Below, in pieces: positions 22,574 through 33,155 of a stretch of 64,000 nt of DNA. How positions within the stretch are numbered: the stretch's first letter is position 1; each line of letters begins with the position of its first letter. The notes under the pieces are model-generated. The model was given only the letters and a program-made list of their open reading frames with translations, was not told the DNA's origin and ran no database searches. The stretch covers positions 744,001 to 808,000 of the forward strand of contig JAHLEZ010000003.1 in NCBI GenBank assembly GCA_020726505.1, written 5' to 3'. The stretch is from Leptodontidium sp. MPI-SDFR-AT-0119. Taxonomy: Eukaryota > Ascomycota > Leotiomycetes > Helotiales > Leptodontidiaceae. The position numbers and the translations under genes were made by a program.

Positions 22574-23988
22574 GGGAGGTTTGTTTTGTTGGATGTTGAG
22601 GTTTGGGTTTGGACTTGTGGGATGTGATTATTGTGAGAGGTGATGGCACTTATGACCAATGATGATGGGCAGCTTGATGTTGAGGTGGTTCTCTCCAGTT
22701 ATCAAGTTCTTGAGATGTTGTGATTCGCTAGGTATTTCAGCCTATTTGAGCTTTGGGAAAACACATGTGCTCAAACTTGTTCACAACTTAGAGAGCATAC
22801 CCCTCAACATTCGCAATCAGCATCTCGATTTTCCTGTATGGCCAAGAAACGTTCCCAGAAAAGTAACATCACACGTGATTGGTATTCACATGGCATCATG
22901 TGAGACCTGCCAAGTATGAAGCTTAAAGCTCTTGAGTGACAGGCAGCCTCGGTATCTTGGCTTGCTCGCATCGCATCTGAGACACACGGATGGCGGAAAA
23001 AACGGTTGGCCGACTCACGATTCACGATGCTTCTTCGCTTGCCTGCCTGGAGAGGAATGAGGGGTCCCATTCGGACGGAGGTCGCTCGAAGTGGAAAGGG
23101 GCAGTTGGGTGCGGTCGTTTTGTTGAGGACAAGACAGGCTCCGCTATGGCCAGCATCGAATAGAGAGAAGGGGTCCCAATTCAACAATCCTTCTTGCCAC
23201 CAGAAGAGGACAAACTCTATGTAGCTGATGTTTGTTTGACATTTGAAGGGTAAGAATCTTGAGGATATACTTTTTGACAAATGCCATATAAATAAATGCT
23301 TTGCTATTGATCGAAGCCATGTGCACCGCTCAGCGCAGCCCAGCTCAGCTCTCAGAAACATTGCGGCTCAAATAATCAGCCACCACTTACTTATGCAAGG
23401 GCCTAGCACCGTAATAATGTTTAAGCGAGAATGCCCCGCGTCATCACAATTCAACACTTTTTGTTGCCCTTCCCAAAACATGCCTTCTGCCGCGCCCGGG
23501 TTTGTATTGACGAGCTTCCTTTCCTTTCCCTTCGCCCTTTTGCCTCTCCCACCACTACTCTCAAGTCTCCTCACTCACATGTCAAGCTCCTTTGTCAGCT
23601 TGCCTTTCTCCACAGACATCTATCTGTACTTTTCTCGTACAAGCCTCGGTAAATTTGACTTTTTAACCATCAAGTCAAACTTCCTGCCAGCACTTCCTTA
23701 GAAAAGGTTGCTGCCCTTCGAAGTACTTCCACCCTCCCTCTTCCTCTGCCAACAGCTCTCTTCTTTACCGCAGAAGCTATTCGCGCCTCTGCAGTCTTTT
23801 GCGCTCCTTCTTTACAATTCCCAACCTCACTTTCCTTTGGCGCCATTGACGAATTGAGAACAGGTATCTCTTTCGTTTGAAAAAGTCGCGTGTCCAGATA
23901 CCATCTTTGTCACATTCCAGAAAGGGAGAAGCTTCAACAACCCTCAATAAGCTACACCGGACTTCTACGCTCAAGCGCTGAGTGAAAG
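22574..23988. other. Intergenic, promoter and leader of elongase gene
   Basis: About 1.4 kb. A CACACGTGATTGG element lies near 22870 and TATAAATA at 23287-23294. From about 23500 to the ATG the sequence is C/T-rich, typical of a long leader. The longer frames here (for example leftward 22804-23361) show no family features. Confidence 0.4.
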
Positions 23989-25523
23989 ATGTCTTTCCCA
24001 ATGGTGCAATTATCTGTTCCCTCCTCCGAAATCTTCCAATTTCCCCCAAGCAACGATCCTCGAACGCTTCCCTCGCCACCCGCAGGCTCGACGCTATTCG
24101 CTCCTCCCTTTTCGATACCCAGCTCGGTCTACAATTCCGTTCTAGATGTTAAAGTACCAATCACAATCGCAAGCGTGTACGCCGTTACGGTCTTCACACT
24201 GAACAGGTACAACCGCTCGAGAGGGAACAAGCCATGGGCGATCAGCAAGACGAAGCCATTCTTCTGGTTCGTCGTGGCACACAATATCTTCCTCGCAGTT
24301 TACTCTGCCTGGACTTTCGTGGGCATGTTCGGTGCTCTGCAGAGAACTCTGCCGAGATGGACTGGTCCTGAGACTCTCACGCCTCTGGTGGACAGTTTGT
24401 GCAAAATTCACGGACCTCGCGGCCTGGGAAATGCGGTTGCGTACAATGGCACGATCTCGAAGTGGGTGTCGACATCACCAAGTGTGCTTTTGAGTGAGAT
24501 GGGAACACCTGATGCTACGGATTTGGGAAGACTATGGAATGAGGGACTTGCTTTCTACGGCTGGTTCTTCTACTTGAGCAAGTTCTACGAGGTCTTGGAT
24601 ACTGTTATCATACTGGCGAAGGGCAAGCGAAGTTCGACTCTGCAGACTTATCACCATGCTGGAGCTATGATGTGTATGTGGTCTGGAATGCGGTTTATGT
24701 CTCCACCGATCTGGATGTTTGTGTTTGTCAACTCGGCAATCCACGCTCTCATGGTACGTTTTTTTTACCTCTTCCGGTTTAGAAATCTGCTAATAATTGA
24801 CAGTACACTTACTACACTCTGACTGCATTCTCTGTTCCGATCCCCCAAAGTCTCAAGCAGAGTCTCACAACCATGCAAATCATGCAGTTCCTTGTCGGCA
24901 CTGCTTACGCCTCTCTCCACTCCTTCCTCTCCTACGACATCCCAGTCCAAGTCCCAGATGTCGAGGGTTCAATCAAGACCGCCGCCTCAGCAGTATCTTC
25001 CTCCGTCATCTCAGCCGCCACCTCCGCCGGGCTCGGAAAGATGGTCATGAAGTATCTGTACCGCGCTGCGGGCGAAGAAGGACTCGCCGAGAACGTCAAC
25101 GGCCCCGCACCAACCGGCAAGACCTCAACCCCTTCCAGCATCAACGGTGTCCAATATCGTACCGAGTACCAGACCGTCCCATGCGTCGACACCAGCGGTC
25201 AGACTTTCGCTATCTGGCTGAATGTTTTCTACCTCACTCCGTTAACATTCCTCTTCGTTCGCTTTTTCGTCAAGTCTTACCTCCGAAGATCGAACCAGAA
25301 GGGCGGCAAGACCTCTAAGCAGAGCGTTGTGGAATCAGCTGGAAAGGATGCTTTGAAGGGTATTGGACGGGAGTTGAATGGTCACGCTAATGGTACGCCA
25401 AATGGTACACCAAATGGCAAGGCGAATGGTACACCTAACGGCAAGGCGAATGGCAAGATGAACGGTACTCCAAACGGCACACCTAATGGAAAGGCTAACG
25501 GAAGGGCTAACGGGAAGCATTGA
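23989..25523 (+). CDS. ELO-family fatty acid elongase (3-ketoacyl-CoA synthase)
   Basis: Two exons, 23989-24753 and 24804-25523, 494 aa, long for the family (about 300-350). Multi-spanning ER membrane enzyme catalysing the condensation step of fatty-acid elongation. Conserved elements: FFYLSKFYEVLDTVIILAKG, the histidine box LQTYHHAGAM around residues 218-226, and MYTYYTLTAF across the splice. The box is QxxHH, with Gln219 where many family members have His. Between the last helices lies an insert of about 100 residues (roughly 320-420) that is Ala/Ser-rich. The C-terminus is hydrophilic and ends in twelve NGxx tetrapeptides. I would not assign a chain-length or sphingolipid role from sequence alone. 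Confidence 0.9.
25377..25520 (+). repeat. Twelve tandem 12-bp units encoding NGxx at the elongase C-terminus
   Basis: The last 48 codons read as NGHA, NGTP, NGTP, NGKA, NGTP, NGKA, NGKM, NGTP, NGTP, NGKA, NGRA, NGKH. The 12-bp phase is kept while third positions vary. Confidence 0.85.
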
Positions 25524-26131
25524 GTTGTGCAGTGGGCGGGGTTGGAGGGCGGATATGTAATGGGAGCGAGCATAATCGGATTGGGAATATCATGTCATGC
25601 CGTGTGAGCGTGCATCTTGAGCGTATGGAAGATTTTTTTTGTGTGTGTGTGTGTGTGTGTGTGTGGTTTGCATGGTATGGAAAATAGGAACTTTTAGAGT
25701 TGAGTTGGCATAGAAATAGAATCTTCAAGACTAGCTTCTTCCCTTGCTTTTTTGTCTCGTGCAGGGTATGAAGGTCCTCTTTGCATACAACCTTCACGTT
25801 TTCACGTTGATTGAAAGTGCTGCATATTCCTCAGTACTTGGATGGTGATGAAACATGTCTGTTGGACACTGAGAAGCGAAGATGCTCTTCCTAGAGAGAC
25901 ACAATCTCAATCAATAAGTACTTCTTATTTAGCGATACTATCCAATGTAGTCGAAACATTTCTGTTGGGGGTTAAGAAGCGAGGATATCTCTTCATCGAC
26001 ACATGTTGCTATCAACATCTGCTTTCTGTCTAACGATATTGAAACGATTTGGGATGATGAGCTCAACATGTACTTTTATGCTTCCACTGAAGCGACGATG
26101 TATTAAACTCAATACTAAGATAACAACCGAC
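25524..26131. other. Convergent intergenic region
   Basis: 3' flanks of the elongase (+) and oxidoreductase (-) genes. Holds the (GT)12 microsatellite and a near-repeat: GAAACATGTCTGTTGGACACTGAGAAGCGA near 25850 versus GAAACATTTCTGTTGGGGGTTAAGAAGCGA near 25955, about 105 bp apart. Confidence 0.5.
25641..25665. repeat. (GT)12 microsatellite
   Basis: Uninterrupted GT dinucleotide run preceded by T8, in the 3' flank of the elongase gene. Confidence 0.95.
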
Positions 26132-27276
26132 CTACAAAGTCACAGTCTTCCCACTCTTAGCAGACTCCCTCGCCGCCTCAATAATCCTCAAAACATCCCT
26201 TGCCTCACTCGCCTTCACAGGAACCGCACTCTCCCCACCACCCGCAACAGCCTTCGCAAAGCCCTCATAAAGCGCCTTATAAGTCTCGGGCACAACATTC
26301 TTCAACACACTTCCCTTCGGCTTATCCCCCTCAAGCACAACCAACGTTCCCGATCTCTCCTCATCCTCAACACCAAACCCCTCATCTCCAGGCTTCAATC
26401 CAGCCTTCAACTGATCCTCCTGAACATCCAAATGAAACTTCTTAAAACTGCCCTTCGTCCCACGAACCCAATACCTCAACTGGTCCGTCTCAACACACAT
26501 CACGCCCGCCTTAGCAGTAACAAGCGGTTTCCCCGCCCCATACCCAAGCAACACGGTAATGCTATCCGGCTCTTCACTCCCATCATCCCTCTGATTCTCA
26601 AAAACCGCATTCACACTCCTCGGCAAGCCAAACAGCACATACGCCTGATCAATCAAATGCGTACCCAGATCATACACCACGCCTCCCGCCTGCTCCATGC
26701 CTAGCGTCCCCTTCCACGACTCCGGCTTCACGGGTTTATATCTATCGAAATGCGTCTCGAACTCAACCACCCTCCCAATCGTCCCCTCGGCGATAAGTTT
26801 CCTCACAGTCAAGAAATCCGAATCCCATCTCCTGTTCTGGTACACGCAGATCAATTTCCCCGTCTCTTTTGAGATGGCGATCAGCTCGTCGGCTTGTTCT
26901 GACGAAGGCACGAATGGTTTCTCGACTATGACGTGCTTCCCGGCCTGCAGGGCGGATTTGGTGAATGTGAAATGCGTGTCGGGCGTTGTGGTTATGACGA
27001 TTATGTCGATGGAGGGGTCGGCGAAGAGGGTGGTTGCTGAGGAGTGGATTTTTGCGGTTGGGTGGTCTGAGGACGCGGAGTCGTTGGGTTTGGGGGTGCG
27101 TTGAACGATCGCGGAGAGGTTGAAGGAGGGGGTGACGAGGATTAGGGGGATGTGGAAGACTTTGGCGGACATGCTGGAGGGGAGGTTAGCTGTTGTCTGG
27201 CACTGTGGATTTGAGGAGGGAAGGGGGAGAGATACCCATATCCGATCACTCCAACATTGTATGTTTTGCTTGCCAT
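26132..27276 (-). CDS. Gfo/Idh/MocA-family NAD(P)-dependent oxidoreductase
   Basis: Two exons, 27236-27276 (41 nt) and 26132-27173, joined through a 62-bp intron; 360 aa. The splice falls inside the nucleotide-binding glycine motif: exon 1 supplies GVIGYG and exon 2 MSAKVFHIP. Other family marks are DIIVITTTPDTHF, the EKP motif in HVIVEKPFVPS (about residue 110), and GVVYDLGTHLIDQ, which carries the catalytic Asp/His-type helix. Members oxidise or reduce sugars, inositols or related alcohols in the cytosol; this one resembles YdgJ/YhhX-like fungal proteins. No peroxisomal or secretory signal. Without the 41-nt exon the Rossmann motif is lost, so an ATG at the second exon would be a wrong start. 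Confidence 0.92.
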
Positions 27277-29446
27277 TGTGGGGTAGGTATATTGGTGTCC
27301 GTCAATTGTGTTTGTGTTGTAGAGGAAGTGTTGAGATAAAAAAACAGACAAGGACTGTGGTAAGGATGTATGTGTACTTGAAAACAGTGGAAAACAAGAA
27401 GCAGGGAGAACTCTCTTATTTGTACCAATTTCACAATCGGTCCTAATAGTGGAGGAAGCAAAGCAAGGAAAACAAAACCCAGCCGTACCGCGTTGAACTA
27501 AACTATCTACCTTACTTACCTCAGCACCCCTCCATTTCGCGCGTGCCCTTCTCAAATGACGATAGCGACGCGGACCCACTAAAGGTGGGATGTTCTCCTG
27601 AGGAAGCTGTTGCGTGCGTTTCTTGGGTTTGATTTGCCCAGAAACTACTTTTTTTTTTCAATCAATCGCCGACGAAAAAGGCCGGTTGGTTATACTCCTG
27701 CACATGTCAGCAGCCGGGCCGTTTACTAAGCTAAATTGCTTTGAAAGCTTTTGGAAAGTAGGTACAGTACGGTTGCAGGGACTGTAGAAATTTACCCCCC
27801 CGCTACACTTCCCCGATTTGTCTGGTGCGCGATCACGTATGGTATTAGAAAGGCAGGTTTGCCGGTCTGGGGAAGGAATTGGGGTGAGTCTGCCGAAGGA
27901 GGGGCGGGAAGGAAGCGAGAAGGGAGAATTTGCTTTTGATCATGCTTCTTATTATGTAAACCCAGTTGACCTTCCTTAGTTTTCGAGCTCTGTTTTGATA
28001 TTTTTGTAACTTTCCGTCGCATGATTTGCAATGATGACTTGTTTTTGTAATTTTTCAGTCATGTTAAATATAATTTCTGGATATAGAAAGCCGAGGCGGT
28101 TTTGGCATCTTTTATGCAGCCTCTTCTTAGAACGGAAAGGGGGAAGAGGTGTAGGCGTAGTAATAGAGATTTCATTTTCAGGTATGGATGAGAGATACCT
28201 TTTCAGTAAGAGTGAGTCTTGAGACTTGAGAGCAAGAAAAAACAACATTCAGGCTCGGGATAGGACGGGAAAGTATTAAGGATGTTAGGGCAAGGCAGAT
28301 CTTGAGGGAAAGGAAGAGGCTCATGGTAGAGGACGGCATCAACGAGGGGGAAGCGAGAGAAAGTGGAGGAACTGCGCGAAATGGATAAATAGCCAACCCG
28401 GAACGCTTGCGGCTTTGACAACGTTCTGGAACCATGCTAGCATTCAATGTCAGACTCGGGAACAGACCGCTTGAAGGACAACTTAGCACCTATTTTCCAC
28501 AAATTTCAAGATTTCTGGGTCATTCTCGTTGGGAGCACCAAGTAAATTCATAGGAATCATAGACCTCCACAAACTCGCGTGCTTTAGTATGGGCAGTTTC
28601 CAAACTCAGCTATTTCATGTTTGTTAGCTTAATCAATCGGGTTTCCTAAGTGAAATGGGATAAACTTACAAGCGGCATACCACATGATCAGATAAGCATC
28701 AAATGCTGGATCGGCCATCGATATACCAAGACGATCTGGAATACCCGCTGCTCTCTGACTCGCATATATTGTCATTAACGTGGTGGAATGAAAAGTCTCG
28801 ACTCTTTTGTCAGAAGCCTCAGCTTGCTTCAGTGGTCCGGATGCATAAGAATGAGGCAACATTTGCTCTCTAGAAGAAGAAATACAACAGCATGAACAAC
28901 TTAACACCTTTTCTGATAAACAGAATACTTTGCCTACCCTCTTGAAATCAGGTTGATCTTCAGATATGTGGTCTCTCAATAATAGCGTAACACAAGGACT
29001 AGGGAAGAGCTCTCCTCTCCAGACCAATTCACAATTACCCCGAAGATATGTTCTAGCCCAGAAAGTCACAGTGCACTTTCAATGTTTGTCCCAACCCCAA
29101 TTCTAGCTCGACCATACCAGAACTCCCTCCACCGGCCCGCCTAGCCACACAGCCACAGGATCTCGAATGTGCTAGACGCACAAGGACGGCACTTCGAAGG
29201 CTCCACGATGGCCCTTAATTTGCGCCTTGGGCGGGTGAGTGTTGCTACTAGGTAGGTGTGTACTGACAATTCCAAACAAATCTTGGAAATAGGGGCTCGC
29301 TTAAAGACCATCAAACCAATTCCAACCATCTCACCACGTGATCACGTGTGTGTCGTCATCCGAGCTTTGAGCTTGGAACTCAACATCCTGATGAGCTCTC
29401 CCAGTTTTCCACAACTCTCTCCTTTCCCTCACAAGCACACCTCTAA
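27277..29446. other. Intergenic region with no confident gene
   Basis: About 2.2 kb. The left part is the oxidoreductase promoter. A leftward frame at 28629-29069 (146 aa) has a possible splice donor after MWYAA but no recognisable family, and joined frames soon stop; I do not call it a gene. The right part is the promoter of the promethin-like gene with a double CACGTG palindrome at 29335-29348. Confidence 0.4.
29335..29348. promoter_or_regulatory. Double E-box palindrome CACGTGATCACGTG
   Basis: A perfect 14-bp palindrome of two CACGTG sites sharing an ATCA/TGAT centre, 99 bp upstream of the promethin-like start codon. CACGTG is the classical bHLH (Cbf1/Pho4/USF) site. Regulation of this gene by a bHLH factor is an inference. 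Confidence 0.5.
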
Positions 29447-30095
29447 ATGCCATCACAAACCTCATCGCAATCCTCCCAAAACCTCACGGCTCCACCAAAA
29501 ATGGCGATCCAGCAGCGAACTTCCGGAATCTTCGGCCGCATCCAAAGCCTGGTCGACAATTACATCGTCACTCCATCAGCGCGCGAGAAGTACTACAACA
29601 ACATCAGCACGTTCGCGCACGAGCAACCAATTCTATTCGTACGTTCCCCGATCCCCAATCATACAATCCCTATTTCCTCTGCAATCTCAATGCAGTAATC
29701 CGAGTTCAGAACGAAAAGTGCAAAAGCAACTGACACCACCCACCTAGACCTTCCTCCTCTCGCAACTCATCCTCTCCTTCACGCCCGTCGCGCTCTTCCT
29801 TTCCTTCTCGCTAGGCGTCCTCTTCCTCTCGCTCATCAGCGCTCTCCTCTTCTCGCTCTTCTGGATCGGCGTCGCGCTGCTGGTGCTAGTACCTACGCTC
29901 TTCATCACCGTCAGCCTTGCGATCGTAGTCTGGGTTTGGGCTGTGAGCAGTTTCCTGATCGCGAGATGGGTGTATAATATTGTGCCTGTTAACGTGAGGG
30001 GACGGACAGAGGTCGGGTTGCCGAATGGGAAGACGGCTGTGGTTGAGAAGACGGGGGAGGGGTATGGTGATGTTAAGGGTGAGGTCAGGGGCTAG
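29447..30095 (+). CDS. Promethin/LDO-like membrane protein (lipid droplet organisation)
   Basis: Two exons, 29447-29638 and 29748-30095, 179 aa. A hydrophilic N-terminus (FGRIQSLVDNYIVTPSAREKYYNNI) precedes a continuous hydrophobic block of about 80 residues (roughly 65-145) that can form two hairpins, then a short hydrophilic tail. That architecture, with FLLSQLILSFTPVALFLSF and the VWVWAVSSFLIARWVYN end, recalls fungal homologues of promethin/LDAF1 and yeast Ldo16/45, which work with seipin at ER-lipid-droplet contacts. The assignment is by pattern only. A second in-frame ATG at 29501 (MAIQQR) gives a 161-aa form. The 109-bp intron is longer than most here. Confidence 0.55.
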
Positions 30096-30847
30096 TTTTG
30101 GGATTGGTATTGCTTCGGTTTGGGTCGGACTGGTTCGGACTGTGAACTGTGGGATATTGGCGTTGAAGGGTGGAATACGGGACATAATGGCTATACATAA
30201 TGGCGACTCGGCTTTGGGCCAGGTTCAAAGGATCATGTGCGATAGGAGGGATACCCAAATGACCGAAAAGGGTCTACATATTATGACGACTACTCGAATA
30301 CAAATGTATAATGACAAACGCTTTTTGGAGCATAGCAGTTATCAATCTTCGCTCCCTATATCAAGGGCTTCTATGATTTTTAATTGCTAAATAAAACTAA
30401 TTGTGAACCCACCTCAACTACACAAGCTCAATTCTGGTTAGTATGACATGCTCGTTCTCTGCTCACGAGATGCTGGTGATGAAAGTTAAACTGACGCGCT
30501 TGCGAAGGGGGCCCGCTGTGACTCTACCAGTGGACTGTTTTGCATCATAAGCCGGGCCCAACACTGGATGGGCCAAAATATGCACTTAATTCCAGGGGAG
30601 AGTCAACAATAGGATTCTAACAAACAATATTTCTAGCTCCACTGCGAATATGTACTTACGGAAGCCGGCTTTACGTGACAGATAGTCTGAACACGAATTC
30701 GTCTCAAATCGCAGTGACAGTCGGGAATCGGGTTCAGAAGCGTATTGATTGAGTGACTTGAAACACCAAGTCTATGCGAACCCATGTTAAATGCTAATGC
30801 ACCTATCCTGAGTACTTGTACGATCCTCTAAGGCTGTCCAGGATCCT
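30096..30847. other. Convergent intergenic region
   Basis: About 750 bp between convergent genes. Short frames only; nothing supportable. Confidence 0.45.
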
Positions 30848-32841
30848 TTAGAGAATCTGGGCTAGAGCCTCGTCTCTGGTATAATTTGTGTTACGCCATC
30901 TTGAGACGTAATCATCATGGTTAACTGTATCGTTTAGCATCTATCTCACCAGAAGAATGGATGAGAGAGAACTCACTATAACCACCACAAATTCTCCTCT
31001 TCCCCGTAAACGAAGACCTACCGTGCAGAACGCGCCAATTATCAAAAACTATCCCACAATTAGCACAACCATATCTGCAGGCGAGGTTATTTAGCGAAGG
31101 GAAAACATACTTAACGGTCTTCCCGGTTTCAACTGAGCCCAATACTCCATATCTTTCCTCTTTAGAATCTCATCCCACTTCGCCGCAGCCTTATACCACT
31201 TCTCAGCACCCATTCCATCATCCTCTCCTAAAGCCACCACGCCCCTATCATCATTATTCCACCTAACCTGCATCAATCTCGGCACCTCCCCCTCTTTCAG
31301 ATCCTGGAAGTTGAGCACGGGCATCTTCTTCGCGGGCGTGATGGTGATCCCTTCATTGCCGCTGGCGTGCCAGCTGATGGGTGTTTTGGAGAGAATCTCG
31401 TAGGCGGAGTAGGATTCTTTGAGGAGAGTTTGGGCGGCTTTGAAGCCGTCGACGAGGAGGGACGCGCCGCCTTCGCCTTCGGTGTGCGAGAGGAGGTGGA
31501 ACATTTGGAGGCCGGCCGGATCGGTGAAGTAGGTTGTGTCGGTGTGGGCTGGGAGGGCGAGGTTGGTGTAGGCTGTGTCTTTCATTGTGAGGTCGGCTGT
31601 GAAGTCGTAGAAACCACCTAGAAATGGTCAGTATAACTCATTTCCAAATCCGGATTTGAATTTACCGTAATGAGTTACTCGGATGAAAGAGATGCGCTCT
31701 AGGAGCTCTTGTGTCTTTTCTGGGGAGACAGGACAGCCATCTACATAGCAGAACCCGTACTGCCTCTGTTCGGAGTAAGTGTTGTCCTCTTTCATTTCGA
31801 AGGATTGACTTACAATTTTCGCTGTCCACGCGCCAACACCTTTGTCATCCGCCATAATCTCGTCATAATGGACCGAAGGAGGATTTGAAGCAATATTAGA
31901 GTCCCAGTATGTATATCTGCACATTCTTAGTATCAAAGCGGCACTGGTATTGTTCTGTGACATACGGGTCCATCAATTCTTGCTTTTCCTGTTCGAACAT
32001 TGACACAGCTGCCTTGTTCCTATGTTTCACGAGCCAATCCCACTTGTAAGAACTGACATGGTCATCGTTGGCCCCTACCATTTCGTCAACAGATACTCAA
32101 AACTTAGGACTGTAATTTAAAACTCACAAGTAATTCGTAAACCATCCTTCTCGATTCGCACCTCTTTCGGTTGGATATCTTGAGGAATCTACAACAGTCA
32201 GTCTAAACCTCTCTTCTATGACATATGTCTAAAACACACAGAAAACGTATCAAAAGCTCTCTGCATAGTATCCTGATTAACACACTTCTCACAACGACAA
32301 TTGTCTCTGTATTCGATTAGTCACATGAATCCAACATAAAATCCAATGTCCTGTGGGACCATACCTCAACCAAAAATTTGGCCTAGAAGAAGTCAGCTAA
32401 CACAGTCACTTAAAAAACAAGACACCAAAGAGAATAATGTGTAACCCACGGAGTAGTAACAGCCGGTCCTCCCAAAGCCTCCAGCTTGATAGGAACACCC
32501 CAGTCACCCCACGTCGGCAGACCCTTCTCATCATGTCTATCCAAAGCGCCTTTACCACGCTTCAACGCTCCACCAACTTCATATCCTTCACCCAGCGCCC
32601 AGTGGATCTTCGAGGTCGTTTGTTTGGCCTCCTTGCCGTCTGAGATCTCTCTTGGCTTTGCACTTGAGGACAAATCCGGGATAATGGTACCTGAAGCTGT
32701 TGGTGGGGTAATGCGTTCTGTGGATGGCTTGGTGGTTTCGGTTGTTATGAGACGCTGAAATGTTCTCGTTATTGGTCTATGCGCCCGGCAAAAGCGCTCC
32801 AGTCGTACATTCATCTTGTTTACTGTTGTGAGACTGTGCAT
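30848..32841 (-). CDS. Trimethyllysine dioxygenase (carnitine biosynthesis)
   Basis: Ten exons, read from phase continuity: 32450-32841, 32365-32382 (18 nt), 32240-32306, 32128-32188, 31966-32074, 31814-31916, 31666-31765, 31111-31617, 30977-31048, 30848-30924; 501 aa. Fe(II)/2-oxoglutarate enzyme that hydroxylates N6-trimethyllysine, the first carnitine step, in mitochondria. After a basic Ser/Thr/Arg-rich presequence come the zinc-binding N-domain motif RDNCRCEKC, the jelly-roll HTDTTYF (metal His/Asp), distal RVLHGRSSFTGKRR (His and 2-oxoglutarate Arg) and the C-terminal GGYINHDDYVSRWRNTNY. The C-terminal pattern fits trimethyllysine dioxygenase better than gamma-butyrobetaine dioxygenase, but the two are close. 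An alternative ATG at 32814 gives 492 aa. Confidence 0.92.
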
Positions 32842-33155
32842 TTTCTTGTTGTCGTACGAGTGGGTGTTGATCCGAGGGACGATAACAATTAAGTCCCGCT
32901 TCTCGGCATCAAGAGCGCTAGTGGATTCTCTCCTCCTGCTGGCGAGGTCCAGCCCTAGATCGTTGCTCTACAAAACCAAAGGAGGTTCACGATATTGTTA
33001 TAATGGCATCAGAAATAAGATTGGTTTGATATCTCAGTGTTGAACAAGCCTAAGAGAATCTAACTATTGAAAACCATACGCCGGTCCTTATTCCAAATGT
33101 ATCATATAATTTCCTGGTTTCATTTATACAATCCAATCCTTACAATCACTTCAAT
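32842..33155. other. Intergenic, TMLD promoter / CPY 3' flank
   Basis: 314 bp between the start of the dioxygenase gene and the end of the carboxypeptidase Y gene, both leftward. No further feature seen. Confidence 0.4.

Noticed and set aside
22804..23361. Leftward 185-aa open frame in the elongase promoter
   Set aside because: Composition and position (inside promoter and leader) suggest chance; no domain, no signal, no partner exon.
28629..29069. Leftward 146-aa open frame with a possible donor after MWYAA
   Set aside because: No recognisable family; all plausible splice joins run into a stop quickly and the upstream candidate intron breaks the frame.
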